Made by a program: the position numbers and the translations under genes | Notes under the pieces: generated by a model | Databases searched by the model: none | Seen by the model: the letters and a program-made list of their open reading frames with translations, nothing else | Told to the model about the DNA's origin: nothing | Assembly (NCBI RefSeq): GCF_000611675.1 | Contig: NZ_JATV01000010.1 | Span: 1-64,000, forward strand | Source: Flavobacterium succinicans LMG 10402 | GTDB lineage: Bacteria > Bacteroidota > Bacteroidia > Flavobacteriales > Flavobacteriaceae | DNA: 64,000 bases | Reading direction: 5' to 3' | In this document: positions 34,975 to 45,089 of the stretch, piece after piece | Position numbering within the stretch: the first letter of the stretch is position 1 | How the letters are laid out: every line of letters begins with the position of its first letter

Positions 34975-36177
34975 TTATTCTTCGTCCTCCAGTTTAAACG
35001 GGTAATCTCCAAAAAGCGTTGCAAGCTTTCTGACCGAATACGTACTTCTTGTCATTTTATTGGATAAAGCAATGATGACCACTTTTTCTTTTGGAAGTGT
35101 GATGTATGAGGAGGTGTTTCCATGCCACCAACCGTTATGGAAATAAAAATTTTGACCTGTTTCCCAATTGATCATTCGAATGCCTAAACCATAGTTTTTG
35201 GTTCCTTTTCGTTCGTTACTATAGGGGGTAAAAACTTGCTTCCAAAGATCTGGTGAAATGAAAGTACCTGTATTTCTGGCTAAATCAAATTTTAATAGAT
35301 CTCTTGGAGTAGAGTAGATGTTTTTGTCGCCATACACCCCGTCTAAGTAATCAATTCCAATTTCAACCTTATTGGCTTTATATGACGGGACTATTTTCTT
35401 TTTGTCTTTGGTAATGTCAAACACAAAACTGTGGGTCATTCCCAACGGTTGGAAAATCATTTTGTGCATTGCATCGATATACGTTGTATGAGTTATTTTT
35501 TCAATAATCAAAGCCAAAATCGCATAGTTGGTATTGCAATAGGCAAAACGACTATCTGTTTTAAACTCTAAACTGATATCTTTTGTAGCCATTAAATCCA
35601 AGACATCTTGGTTGGTTAATGTTTTTTTACGATCCCAAATATTAGCTTTCCTATCCGTAAAGTAAGCATAGTTTCGCATTCCAGAACGGTGATTCAATAA
35701 GGTGCGGACTGTAATTTCAGGATATGGAAAGGTTTCAAGAATACTGTTAACCTTTTGGTCCAAATCCAAGCGTTTGGCATTGACTAATTTCAAAATCAAT
35801 GTAGCCGTTAGCACTTTACTCACCGATGCAATATGCAAAGGAGTTTCGCTTGTAATAGTATCTTTATCTCTAAAATTTCCATAACCATTGTATTTTTCAT
35901 AAATGATTTGGCCGTTTTGAGCTACTAAAAAACTCCCATTCATAGAATTGTTGGGCCAGGTTTTTTGATAAAACGTAGCGATTTTTGCCTTTTTTTCTTG
36001 AATGTAATTTGCACTAAGTTGGGTGCTATCTTTTGGTGCTGGCTTTAATATGGGTAGAACGTTTTTCGGAAGCTGGTCGTCTGTAAGCTCTACTTTTTTA
36101 ATTTCTTTTGCACAAGAAATTATGGTTAAAGATACGAGGAGTAATTGTGCTATATTTGCTTTTTTGAGAAGTGCCAT
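34975..36177 (-). CDS. Serine hydrolase of the beta-lactamase class C family (lipoprotein)
   Basis: 400 aa with a lipoprotein signal (hydrophobic run ending ISC, Cys22), so it is membrane-anchored in the periplasm or at the surface. The active-site SxxK is SVSK at 118-121, the YxN equivalent is in RFAYCNTNY, and a C-terminal HNGWWHG supplies the HxG motif. Such proteins act as peptidases or esterases on peptidoglycan or small substrates rather than as true beta-lactamases. First chromosomal protein gene to the right of ssrA. Confidence 0.88.
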   Translation of the reverse strand: MALLKKANIAQLLLVSLTIISCAKEIKKVELTDDQLPKNVLPILKPAPKDSTQLSANYIQEKKAKIATFYQKTWPNNSMNGSFLVAQNGQIIYEKYNGYGNFRDKDTITSETPLHIASVSKVLTATLILKLVNAKRLDLDQKVNSILETFPYPEITVRTLLNHRSGMRNYAYFTDRKANIWDRKKTLTNQDVLDLMATKDISLEFKTDSRFAYCNTNYAILALIIEKITHTTYIDAMHKMIFQPLGMTHSFVFDITKDKKKIVPSYKANKVEIGIDYLDGVYGDKNIYSTPRDLLKFDLARNTGTFISPDLWKQVFTPYSNERKGTKNYGLGIRMINWETGQNFYFHNGWWHGNTSSYITLPKEKVVIIALSNKMTRSTYSVRKLATLFGDYPFKLEDEE

Positions 36178-36425
36178 CTAAAGTAAAATTGAAAGGGGCA
36201 AATATATAGATTCCTTTACATTTTTTCTTTCTTGTTTTTTTTCTATTGCTGCATTTAGGATAACTTTAATATTCCTCCAAAAACATAGCGTATTGGTGTT
36301 CAATATTAATTTGTTTTTTTTGTAATGAAAATCAAAATAAAAAAAGGCTATTCTTAGTACTATTGTTATATTTGTAACAATAATTCAATTGTGAGTTAAA
36401 TTAATTGTCGTATAAATACTGTAAA

Positions 36426-37628
36426 ATGAAATTTGGAATTATAAAAGAAAGGAAAAATCCACCAGACAAGCGTGTTGTTTTTTCTCCTAATGAAATAAAA
36501 ATATTACAAGAACAATTTCCAGATCTTATTTTTAAAGTCGAACCTTCGGATATTCGTGTTTTTAGTGATGCATCTTATCAGGATCAAGGAATAGCGGTAA
36601 CCGATGATTTGTCGGATTGTGAAGTGTTATTTGGGGTAAAAGAAGTGCCAGTGGAGTGGTTGATCCCCGATAAAAAATACTTCTTTTTTTCGCACACGAT
36701 CAAAAAACAGCCTTATAATCGAAAATTATTGCAAGCTGTTTTAGAAAAAAACATTGAACTGTATGATCATGAAACCATTGTGGACGCTTCGAATAGACGG
36801 CTGATTGGTTTTGGAAGGTATGCAGGAATTGTGGGTGCCTACAATGCTATTCGAGCTTTCGGAATTAAGTTTGAATTGTTTAAAATGCCGAAAGCTTGCA
36901 CTTTGAATGGAAAAGAAGATCTAGTACGTCAATTAAAGCGCCAAATTCTTCCTCCTATAAAAATTGTGGTGACTGGCAAAGGTAAAGTCGGAGTGGGAAT
37001 ACAAGAAATTTTGACGGCAATGAAAATTAAAGAAGTTTCGGTAGAAAATTTTTTGAATAAAAATTATTCTAGTGCTGTTTTTACCCAAATTGAAGTTTTG
37101 GACTACAATAAAAGACTGGATGGTACTACGATCGATACGAACGATTTTTACAAAAATCCCCAAGATTATGGTTCTGATTTTGAGAAATTCACCAAAGTAT
37201 CCGATATTTATATCTCAGGACATTTTCATGGCAATGGTGCTCCAGACATTCTAACGCAAAAAATGTTACAAGCTAGTGATTGCAAAATAAAAGTGGTAGC
37301 TGATGTTTCCTGCGATGTAAACGGACCTATTGCTTGTACACTCCGAGCTTCAACTATTGAAGAGCCATTGTATGGGTATTTACCCTCCGAGCATAAAGAA
37401 GTTGATGTGTTTCATCCTGCAGCCATTGTGGTAATGGCCGTAGATAACTTGCCTTGTGAATTGCCGAAAGATGCCAGCGAAGGTTTTGGTCAGATGTTTG
37501 CACAACATGTAATTCCAGCCTTTTTTAATGGTGATGCTGACGGAATATTGGCTCGGGCTCGAATGACTCATAACGGGCAATTGACAGAGCGATTCCAGTA
37601 TTTACAGGAGTATGTGGATGGTAAATAA
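36426..37628 (+). CDS. NAD(P)-dependent dehydrogenase, alanine/saccharopine dehydrogenase-like
   Basis: 400 aa from ATG 36426 (MKFGIIKERKNPPDKRV); an ATG at 36405 would add seven unlikely residues. The N-terminal KERKNPPDKRVVFSP and the H-containing FFSHTIKKQPYNR blocks match the alanine dehydrogenase/saccharopine dehydrogenase (lysine-forming) family, with a Rossmann loop VVTGKGKVGVG near residue 183. Flavobacteria commonly carry this protein as a lysine-forming saccharopine-type enzyme. The exact substrate is uncertain. Confidence 0.75.
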   Translation: MKFGIIKERKNPPDKRVVFSPNEIKILQEQFPDLIFKVEPSDIRVFSDASYQDQGIAVTDDLSDCEVLFGVKEVPVEWLIPDKKYFFFSHTIKKQPYNRKLLQAVLEKNIELYDHETIVDASNRRLIGFGRYAGIVGAYNAIRAFGIKFELFKMPKACTLNGKEDLVRQLKRQILPPIKIVVTGKGKVGVGIQEILTAMKIKEVSVENFLNKNYSSAVFTQIEVLDYNKRLDGTTIDTNDFYKNPQDYGSDFEKFTKVSDIYISGHFHGNGAPDILTQKMLQASDCKIKVVADVSCDVNGPIACTLRASTIEEPLYGYLPSEHKEVDVFHPAAIVVMAVDNLPCELPKDASEGFGQMFAQHVIPAFFNGDADGILARARMTHNGQLTERFQYLQEYVDGK

Positions 37629-37788
37629 TTGATTTTTAGTTATTTGATAGGATTGCGTAATGATAACGTTATAGTTAAAAAAGCATTCTTAAAAGTTTCT
37701 TAAAAATAAAGCTGAGTTTTTATGCTTTTAATTGCTTTAAAACAATATTCCCGCTATATTTGTCGCAACATTCAAAATTCCGGAAAAC

Positions 37789-37962
37789 ATGTTTGAATTT
37801 TCACAGTATTTAGGTTTCTTGCTTTTTTTAACCATCCTAACCATGGGATTTTGGTTAATGTTTTTCTTAGTTGGTTTCATATCCTATTGGGTAGGAGGCG
37901 CTTCTTGGGAAGCTTATAAAGAGAAAAAAGCAAAACAGAAACAAGAAGAAGAATTAGTATAA
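37789..37962 (+). CDS. Small 57-aa membrane protein
   Basis: ATG 37789 to TAA 37962. One or two hydrophobic segments (about residues 8-35) are followed by a strongly charged tail rich in Lys and Glu (KEKKAKQKQEEE). The layout, the single clean frame and the terminator right after it argue for a real gene. Function unknown; small single-span proteins like this are common in flavobacteria. Confidence 0.65.
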   Translation: MFEFSQYLGFLLFLTILTMGFWLMFFLVGFISYWVGGASWEAYKEKKAKQKQEEELV

Positions 37963-37977
37963 GCTAATGATCTTAAT

Positions 37978-38008
37978 AAAAAAGGACTCAATTTGAGTCC
38001 TTTTTTTT
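37978..38008 (+). terminator. Terminator after the 57-aa membrane protein
   Basis: AAAGGACTCAA and TTGAGTCCTTT form a perfect 11-base stem (37981-38003) followed by eight T in all. Confidence 0.85.
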
Positions 38009-38020
38009 GTGCTTTATCCA

Positions 38021-38049
38021 AAAAGAAGACCTGCTTAAGCAGGTCTTTT
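38021..38049 (-). terminator. Terminator of the TonB-dependent receptor gene
   Basis: AGACCTGC-TTAA-GCAGGTCT is a perfect palindrome (38027-38046) directly after the receptor stop on the minus strand, followed by a T-rich run there. Confidence 0.8.
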
Positions 38050-38055
38050 AATTGA

Positions 38056-40500
38056 TTATCCTTGAAATTCCATTTCGCCTTCGTTCATGTTGCGTTTCGG
38101 TTTTTCTCTTTCGTTTTTAGGTTTGTTAAAACGATAAGTAAATGAAAGTGTTACTTGTCGGATTCTAAATTGCATTTCTGAATACGATTCAACACTTGGA
38201 ATGTGTGTTTCTGACATCATTTTTCTACTATTGAAAACGTCACTTATGTTGAAGGCAACCGTAGCTTTGTCTTTTAAGATATCTTTACTGAAACCTAAAT
38301 TCATAGCCAATATTCCCAATCTTTTTCCTTGGGCATTGTCTTGTGGTCCATTGTAGGATAAGTTGGTTTGCCAGTCTATTTTGGCTGGTAAAGTAATTTT
38401 TGAAGTCAATCGGGTAGACCAAGAAGTGGCATCAAAATCAAAATTTTGAACAATAATCTCTCCTTTTGAAGTTGTGTATTCATAATCGCCACGAGTTTGC
38501 ACGGCAAAGAAGTTAAAATTGCTATTCAACTTCCACCATTTGTAAGGAGAATAATTTAAGTTAACTTCAAAACCAGTTCGCATTTCTGTTCCAAGATTAA
38601 TAGGTGATGATTCAATTACAGTAATGCCATTAACAGTTTTCCCTGAGTCACGTCTAATAAATTGGAATGCATCTTTAGTAGTGTTATAATACAATGATGT
38701 GCTTAAAGTTAACTTTTCCCATCTTTTAATGTAGCCAAAATCAATTGCATCGGTTAGCGCAGGGTCTAAATCAGGATTTCCAACAAAAATATTGATGTTG
38801 CTCGAGAAGTTGTTGAAAGGGTTTAAGAAACGTCCTCTTGGTCTTTGAATTCGTTTGCTATAACTAATTGACGTACTACTTTTATCTGATAATTCATAGG
38901 TAAAAAACGCACTTGGAAATAAGTTGCTGTATTTTTTGGTATTGAAATCGTTAGTTTTTAAAAAGTTAATATCAATATTTGAATCTTCATAACGCATACC
39001 AAAAAGCATTGAGAGTTTGTTTACTTTTACGCCATATTGTGTATATAAGGCGTTTACTTTTTCTTTATACTCTAAAAAATTGGTGAAAATAGCTACAGAA
39101 GTACCACTACTAGTTACAGCATAATCAGTGTTTAAATTCGTAAAGTCACCTCGGTAACCCGCTTCAAATTGTTGTCCTTTTCCTAACGGCAACACATAAT
39201 CAACCACAAATAAATTTCTTTTTTGATCTTGGTTGTTGCGGGAATCATCCAATTTAACCTCTGGATCATTCGTTGCTTTATCAGTAATTATAGCAGAATT
39301 CAAATCTTTATTGCTAGAAATAGAGATATCAACACTCAGCTTATGGCCTTCTTTTTTGAAGTTTTTGATAAAATTAGAAGTGTATTCAAAATTCTCGCTA
39401 TCACTATTTTCTTTATTTAAACGATTACGGGTAAACTCGTAAACAAAATCTTTGTCATAATTATCTTGAAATACATTATCCTCATTGTTACCATTACTTT
39501 TTCGGTAATTGATACTATTGGTCCATGAAGTAGACTTATTGATGTACCATTCTATCCCAGCAGTACCATTGTAAGCGCTGTTAAAACGATCGTTTTCTCT
39601 GTCTTCGTATACATAGCTTTTGGTTGTCCCGTCAGTATTAAAGTATTTTGAATCGTTTAATCCTCGACCAGGATTGTTTCTGTAATTGTAGCCTTGGGTC
39701 GTAAACAAATTGAATTTTTCGGTTTTGTAATTCAAAGTTCCGCTCAAACCATGATTGTCTGGATATCCGGTATTAGCTATGAAGGTTCCGTTGAATCCTT
39801 GGTTTTTTCCTTTCTTTAGAATGATGTTCAATAATCCACCACCACCTTCGGCATCGTATCTAGCAGAAGGATTGGTTACAACTTCTACTTTTTCGATAGC
39901 ATCCGCTGGAATTAAACGTAAGGCTTCGGTAATATTAATAGCGTTTGAAGGTCTTCCGTCAATAAGAATTCTCACATTTTCGTTTCCTCTCAAACTTACG
40001 TTTCCTTCGGCATCTACTGCTACAGAAGGAATGTTATCTAGAACATCGCTCACTGTTCCTCCTTTAACCATTAAATCAGAACCTACATTATATACTTTTT
40101 TATCTAATTTAATATCCACAGTTGTTTTCTCGGCGCGTATCACGACTTCGTTTAGTTGTGCAGCATCTTCTGTTAGGGAGATGAGTCCAAGTGATACGTT
40201 ATCTGAAATGTTTTTTTGTTTGATTTCAAAAGGCTTAAACGAAATGAATTCTACAATGATATCGTAAGTACCAGCGTTCAGATCTACTGAAAACTCTCCT
40301 TTATTGTTTGTAACACCTCCAGCAATAATTTTTGGATTGCTATTGTTTTTTAAGGTGATTGTAGCGTATTCTAAGGGTTGTTTTGAATTTTTTTCAACAA
40401 CTCTTCCTGTGACTTTGAGTTTGGTTTTTCCTGGTTGTGCATAACTCGCAATAGTAAAGCAAAGTAGTAATAAGGTAATGAAGTGAGTAAGGTTTTTCAT
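38056..40500 (-). CDS. TonB-dependent outer-membrane receptor family protein
   Basis: 814 aa: signal peptide (cleavage near SYAQ, residue 21), an N-terminal carboxypeptidase-regulatory-like beta domain (about 28-105), a TonB plug (about 120-225, with VRILIDGRPSNA and VEVVTNPSARYDAEGGGGLLNIILKKG) and a long beta-barrel of the OMP_b-brl_3 type. The C-terminus is Lys/Glu-rich. No susD-type partner is adjacent, so it is not a glycan-uptake pair; the ligand may be a metal complex or peptide. Confidence 0.85.
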   Translation of the reverse strand: MKNLTHFITLLLLCFTIASYAQPGKTKLKVTGRVVEKNSKQPLEYATITLKNNSNPKIIAGGVTNNKGEFSVDLNAGTYDIIVEFISFKPFEIKQKNISDNVSLGLISLTEDAAQLNEVVIRAEKTTVDIKLDKKVYNVGSDLMVKGGTVSDVLDNIPSVAVDAEGNVSLRGNENVRILIDGRPSNAINITEALRLIPADAIEKVEVVTNPSARYDAEGGGGLLNIILKKGKNQGFNGTFIANTGYPDNHGLSGTLNYKTEKFNLFTTQGYNYRNNPGRGLNDSKYFNTDGTTKSYVYEDRENDRFNSAYNGTAGIEWYINKSTSWTNSINYRKSNGNNEDNVFQDNYDKDFVYEFTRNRLNKENSDSENFEYTSNFIKNFKKEGHKLSVDISISSNKDLNSAIITDKATNDPEVKLDDSRNNQDQKRNLFVVDYVLPLGKGQQFEAGYRGDFTNLNTDYAVTSSGTSVAIFTNFLEYKEKVNALYTQYGVKVNKLSMLFGMRYEDSNIDINFLKTNDFNTKKYSNLFPSAFFTYELSDKSSTSISYSKRIQRPRGRFLNPFNNFSSNINIFVGNPDLDPALTDAIDFGYIKRWEKLTLSTSLYYNTTKDAFQFIRRDSGKTVNGITVIESSPINLGTEMRTGFEVNLNYSPYKWWKLNSNFNFFAVQTRGDYEYTTSKGEIIVQNFDFDATSWSTRLTSKITLPAKIDWQTNLSYNGPQDNAQGKRLGILAMNLGFSKDILKDKATVAFNISDVFNSRKMMSETHIPSVESYSEMQFRIRQVTLSFTYRFNKPKNEREKPKRNMNEGEMEFQG

Positions 40501-40588
40501 TTTTAGTTTTAATGATTTGGCTTTTTAGACACTTAAAAAGTAAAAAGGTTTCATTCTGAAATCATAATATTTTGTTAAAAAGAAATGA

Positions 40589-40936
40589 TTAATCTTTTAA
40601 AAAGTCTAGTATTTTTGATTCCTCACGGGCAATGATCGCTCGATCTCCTGATACAATAATTGGTCGTTCAATAAGTATGGGATTACTAGACAAGATCAAG
40701 ATGATTTCAGCTTCGGTTAGTGTTTTTTCTTTGTAGTTTTCGATCCAAATTTTTTCTTTTTGCCTTACTAATGCTATAGCTGGTATGGACAGTTTTTGAA
40801 GCAGTATTTTTAATTCCTCTGGTGTAGGTGGAGTGGTGAGATACGAAATGATTTCAAACTCTTGATTCATAGTTGTTAACTGAGCAAGGCAATTTCTGGA
40901 TTTCCCACATCGTGGATTATGAAAAATTTGTAGCAT
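40589..40936 (-). CDS. ArsC-like arsenate reductase family protein
   Basis: 115 aa from ATG 40936 (MLQIFHNPRCGKS); a longer reading to 41017 has an unlikely hydrophobic start. Thioredoxin-fold ArsC/Spx family: the Cys in NPRCGKSRN is the catalytic residue, and NPILIERPIIV matches the ArsC signature near the C-terminus. No ars operon surrounds it, so the physiological substrate may not be arsenate. Confidence 0.85.
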   Translation of the reverse strand: MLQIFHNPRCGKSRNCLAQLTTMNQEFEIISYLTTPPTPEELKILLQKLSIPAIALVRQKEKIWIENYKEKTLTEAEIILILSSNPILIERPIIVSGDRAIIAREESKILDFLKD

Positions 40937-41035
40937 TTTTAAAGTTATTTTTGAATTTATAAACAAATAAAAGGGTATTTTTAGGCATACAAATCTATGA
41001 ACTTTATTATAAACCATTCATCAAATTGTTAAACT

Positions 41036-41959
41036 ATGTTTTTAACACAAGGAGTTCTTCCTCATAATCATTTTTACAAATATATTATTGGTTCTGTACT
41101 TGTTATAGTGGCATCTCTTATTGGTCAACTCCCGATGTTAGTTGTGATTTATTTCAAATCGATTCAAGATAATTTACCCTTTCCTGCAACTAACGAAGCT
41201 ATGATGCATTTTTTAGCCCCGAATGCTACTTTGTTTTTCATGCTTTTATCGTTTGTCTTTGCATTGTTGGCTTTTTTTCTGGTGGTTAAAGTGATTCATA
41301 AACAATCTATTTTGTCAGTAACTACATCAAGAGCTCAGGTCGATTGGAGTAGGGTTTTCTTCTCTTTTTCAATTTGGGCATTTTTCGCAATTGCATCTAC
41401 TTTATTGGATTGGTTGTTGTCTCCCAAGGATTATGTATTGAATTTTGATCCCTTGTCTTTTTTGCTTCTTTTATTGATTGGAGTGGTTTTTATTCCTATT
41501 CAAACCACAACAGAGGAATATGTATTTAGAGGTTATTTAATGCAGGGTTTTGCGAATATGTCTTTGAATAAATGGTTTCCATTGGTCATGACATCTAGTA
41601 TTTTTGGATTGATGCATTTAGCAAATCCTGAAGTGGTTAAAATGGGCAATAGTATACTGATCTACTATATTGGTACGGGCTTTTTTTTAGGAATTATTAC
41701 GTTGATGGATGAGGGAATGGAATTGGCTTTGGGTTTTCATGCAGCAAATAATTTGGTTGGCGCTTTATTGGTGACCTCAAATTGGTCCGTTTTTCAGACG
41801 CATTCCATTTTAAAAGACGTATCAGAACCATCCGTAGGGTATGATGTATTACTGCCGGTTTTGTTGATATACCCAATTCTTTTGCTTATATTTGGGAGAA
41901 AATATCAATGGACTCAATGGAAAAATAGGCTCGCGGGTTCAATTAATAATAGATTATAA
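41036..41959 (+). CDS. CPBP family intramembrane metalloprotease
   Basis: 307 aa with about eight hydrophobic segments. Motif 1 is EEYVFRGYL (EExxxR), a later HLANPE supplies a histidine, and GFHAANN gives the HxxxN motif of CPBP (Abi/CAAX protease-like) enzymes. Family members process prenylated proteins or bacteriocin peptides; the target here is unknown. It ends 22 bases before menE and may be co-transcribed with it. Confidence 0.88.
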   Translation: MFLTQGVLPHNHFYKYIIGSVLVIVASLIGQLPMLVVIYFKSIQDNLPFPATNEAMMHFLAPNATLFFMLLSFVFALLAFFLVVKVIHKQSILSVTTSRAQVDWSRVFFSFSIWAFFAIASTLLDWLLSPKDYVLNFDPLSFLLLLLIGVVFIPIQTTTEEYVFRGYLMQGFANMSLNKWFPLVMTSSIFGLMHLANPEVVKMGNSILIYYIGTGFFLGIITLMDEGMELALGFHAANNLVGALLVTSNWSVFQTHSILKDVSEPSVGYDVLLPVLLIYPILLLIFGRKYQWTQWKNRLAGSINNRL

Positions 41960-41981
41960 ATTGCAATAAATTACAACCACT

Positions 41982-43025
41982 ATGAAAACAGTTACATACA
42001 AGAATGTTCATAATTATTTTAAGTTTAATGGTGTTCACTTAAATCGCGAACAGTTATGCATGGTAGCTTATTCTTTTATTAAAGAAGGAGCTGAATTTCA
42101 AAAATCGTTAGGCGATTTTTTAATTGATTGGTTTGATAATAGATCTTATATTGAGATCAATACTTCAGGTACGACAGGTGCGCCAAAATTAATTCGTATT
42201 GAAAAAGACGCCATGGTAAGTTCTGCTTTAGCTACAGGTGATTTTTTTGAGTTAAGCCCAGGTAACAAAATTTTGCACTGCTTACCTATTGATTATGTTG
42301 CTGGTAAAATGATGTTTGTTCGTGCCTTTATTCTAGGTTTGGATATGGATTTTGTAGAACCTAATTCTAATCCTTTGCAGTATAATGATGCAAAATATGA
42401 TTTTGCTGCCATGGTTCCATTACAGGCCAAAAATTCAATAGATAAATTAAAAAATATTAAGAAAATAATAGTCGGAGGGGTGAAAATCCACAAGTCGTTA
42501 GAGGATAAGTTAATAAAGTTACCAAATAAAATTTATGAAACTTACGGAATGACTGAGACCATCACACACATTGCTGCTAAAAGGGTAGGGGAAAAAGCTT
42601 TTACAACTTTACCTAATGTGACCGTTTCTGTAGATGATAACAATGGTTTAATTGTACATGCTCCGGCTATCAATGCTAATCCAATAGTAACAAATGATAT
42701 TGTAGAATTGGTTTCAGATACACAATTTATTTGGGTTGGACGATTGGACAATATTATTAATAGCGGTGGAATAAAACTTGTACCTGAAAAAATTGAAGCT
42801 AAATTGTCCTCTCAAATACCAAGACGTTATTTTGTAGCAGGTAAACCTGATACTGTTTTGGGAGAAAAAGTAGTTTTGTATGTTGAAGGTGAGCCGATGC
42901 CAATTGAGGAGTCTGTTTTTGATGTTTTGGATAAATACGAAAAACCAAAAGAAATTCTATTTGTTCCTGCCTTTGAAGTAACCGCTACTGGAAAAATTAT
43001 CAGAAAAGAATCGATAGTAGCGTAG
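41982..43025 (+). CDS. menE: O-succinylbenzoate-CoA ligase-like AMP-binding enzyme
   Basis: 347 aa, short for an acyl-adenylate synthetase but usual for flavobacterial MenE. The P-loop NTSGTTGAPKLI, the YETYGMTET motif and the C-terminal TGKIIRKE with the catalytic Lys are all present. MenE activates o-succinylbenzoate in menaquinone synthesis. No other men gene is adjacent in the window, so the assignment rests on sequence alone. Confidence 0.8.
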   Translation: MKTVTYKNVHNYFKFNGVHLNREQLCMVAYSFIKEGAEFQKSLGDFLIDWFDNRSYIEINTSGTTGAPKLIRIEKDAMVSSALATGDFFELSPGNKILHCLPIDYVAGKMMFVRAFILGLDMDFVEPNSNPLQYNDAKYDFAAMVPLQAKNSIDKLKNIKKIIVGGVKIHKSLEDKLIKLPNKIYETYGMTETITHIAAKRVGEKAFTTLPNVTVSVDDNNGLIVHAPAINANPIVTNDIVELVSDTQFIWVGRLDNIINSGGIKLVPEKIEAKLSSQIPRRYFVAGKPDTVLGEKVVLYVEGEPMPIEESVFDVLDKYEKPKEILFVPAFEVTATGKIIRKESIVA

Positions 43026-43131
43026 TTTAAAAATTATAGTAGTTAGTTTATCTTCTATAGTAGAAATAACCAAGAATTATTGAGTACAAATAAATTTCTA
43101 CTCTTCAACTTAGAGGGGTAGGAAAGGCAAT

Positions 43132-43162
43132 AAAAAAGAGCTGAGAAATCAGCTCTTTTTTT
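43132..43162. terminator. Terminator between menE and the carboxylase gene
   Basis: AAAAGAGCTGA-GAAA-TCAGCTCTTTT is an 11-base perfect stem with a GAAA loop and T-runs on both sides, so it may serve both convergent genes. Confidence 0.8.
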
Positions 43163-43295
43163 ATGTACTAAGTAGTAAGAAATATATATTGTCATAATCA
43201 TTTAAAAGAGTTTTTGCTACAGCTTGAAAAATTAATCTGTGCTAATCTGTGACAAAGAAATTTTTAGCTTTAAAACACGAAATCAAATTTTAACC

Positions 43296-44924
43296 TTAGG
43301 TTTGAATGATACCCAGATTAAACTTTTTTTCAATAGGGGCATGATTGGCTGCTTCAATACCCATAGCGATCCAAGTTCGGGTATCCAATGGGTCGATGAT
43401 AGCATCGGTCCATAATCTGGCGGCGGCGTAATAGGGCGAAACTTGTTCTTCATAGCGAGCTTTGATAGTAGCGAACAATTCGGCTTCTTTGGCCTCGTCT
43501 ACCACTTCGCCTTTGGCTTTTAGAGAGGAAGCTTCTATTTGCGCCAACACCTTTGCTGCTTGTGTGCCACCCATTACAGCTAATTCTGCACTAGGCCATG
43601 CAACAATTAGTCTTGGATCATAAGCTTTGCCACACATGGCGTAATTTCCGGCACCGTAAGAATTTCCAACTATGATGGTGAATTTTGGAACTACAGAATT
43701 CGATACAGCATTGACCATTTTGGCGCCATCTTTAATGATTCCGCCATGTTCTGATTTGGATCCCACCATAAATCCGGTGACATCTTGAATAAAAACCAGT
43801 GGAATTTTCTTTTGGTTGCAATTGGCAATAAAACGAGTGGCTTTATCGGCGGAATCAGAATAGATTACGCCACCAAATTGCATTTCCCCTTTTTTGGTTT
43901 TTACTACTTTGCGTTGATTGGCAACAATACCTACGGCCCAGCCATCAATTCTTGCATACCCCGTTATAATCGTTTGCCCGTAACCGTCTTTATAAGGTTC
44001 AAATTCTGAGGCATCAACCAATCGGAGGATAATCTCGTTCATGTCATATTGTTCGTTTCTCGCTTTAGGCAAAATACCATAAATGTCCTTTTGTTCTAAA
44101 GTGGGTGGGGCAGATGGAATGCGATTGTAGCCTGCTTTTTCGTAATCGCCAATTTTACCCACAATATTTTTAATTTTATCCAAAGCATCTTTGTCATCTT
44201 TGGCTTTATAATCGGTTACACCTGATATTTCGCAATGTGTAGTGGCGCCTCCGAGGGTTTCATTGTCAATGGTTTCTCCAATGGCAGCCTTAACCAAATA
44301 GCTTCCTGCCAAGAAAATACTCCCCGTTTTATCTACGATCATGGCTTCATCACTCATAATAGGTAAATAAGCTCCTCCAGCGACACAGCTTCCCATCACA
44401 GCGGCAATTTGAGTGATGCCCATACTACTCATTTGTGCGTTGTTTCGAAAAATTCGCCCAAAGTGTTCTTTGTCAGGAAAGATTTCGTCTTGTAGTGGCA
44501 AGTACACTCCAGCGCTATCGACTAAGTAAATAATAGGCAACCTGTTTTCCATTGCAATTTCTTGTGCTCTTAGATTTTTTTTGCCTGTAATAGGAAACCA
44601 TGCTCCTGCTTTTACGGTAGCGTCATTCGCAACTACGATACATTGTTTTCCTTGGATGAAACCTATCTTTATAACAACGCCTCCTGAAGGGCAACCTCCA
44701 TGTTCAGGGTACATTCCTTCACCAACAAAAGCACCAATTTCAATACTTTCAGCTTTGGCATCTAATAAATAATCAATACGCTCTCTTGCCGTCATTTTGC
44801 CTTCGGTATGCAACTTTTCAATTCTTTTTTCGCCACCTCCCAATTTCACTTTACTTAATTTGTGACGCATTTGAGAAAGCAGTAATTTATTGTGGTCTTC
44901 GTTTTGATTAAAGTTTAAATCCAT
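43296..44924 (-). CDS. Acyl-CoA carboxylase carboxyltransferase (beta) subunit
   Basis: 542 aa of the propionyl/methylcrotonyl-CoA carboxylase beta family. The MTARERIDYLLD start region, HGGCPSGGVV, GAYLPIMSDEA and the FIQDVTGFMVG oxyanion segments are conserved. The layout is closest to methylcrotonyl-CoA carboxylase (leucine breakdown). No biotin-carrying alpha subunit is adjacent. Substrate specificity is not provable here. Confidence 0.88.
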   Translation of the reverse strand: MDLNFNQNEDHNKLLLSQMRHKLSKVKLGGGEKRIEKLHTEGKMTARERIDYLLDAKAESIEIGAFVGEGMYPEHGGCPSGGVVIKIGFIQGKQCIVVANDATVKAGAWFPITGKKNLRAQEIAMENRLPIIYLVDSAGVYLPLQDEIFPDKEHFGRIFRNNAQMSSMGITQIAAVMGSCVAGGAYLPIMSDEAMIVDKTGSIFLAGSYLVKAAIGETIDNETLGGATTHCEISGVTDYKAKDDKDALDKIKNIVGKIGDYEKAGYNRIPSAPPTLEQKDIYGILPKARNEQYDMNEIILRLVDASEFEPYKDGYGQTIITGYARIDGWAVGIVANQRKVVKTKKGEMQFGGVIYSDSADKATRFIANCNQKKIPLVFIQDVTGFMVGSKSEHGGIIKDGAKMVNAVSNSVVPKFTIIVGNSYGAGNYAMCGKAYDPRLIVAWPSAELAVMGGTQAAKVLAQIEASSLKAKGEVVDEAKEAELFATIKARYEEQVSPYYAAARLWTDAIIDPLDTRTWIAMGIEAANHAPIEKKFNLGIIQT

Positions 44925-45024
44925 AAAGATTGATTGGTTTTTTAAATTGTAAGCTAATTTACAAAAAGGTTTTAATTTCTTTTATGTTTAAATGCATATC
45001 AATGTGTTGTTTTTTAATAAAAAC

Positions 45025-45055
45025 AAAAAAGCAGCATAATATTGCTGCTTTTTTT
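45025..45055. terminator. Terminator between the carboxylase promoter side and lpxD
   Basis: GCAGCA and TGCTGC with flanking A and T runs (AAAAAA before, TTTTTTT after) form a bidirectional hairpin just past the lpxD stop. Confidence 0.7.
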
Positions 45056-45089
45056 GTGAAATTAATAAAATTTTATCCGTTAGGAGTGT

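Noticed and set aside
39755..40267. 170-codon plus-strand frame inside the TonB-dependent receptor
   Set aside because: Shadow of a gene with a signal peptide, plug and barrel on the other strand.
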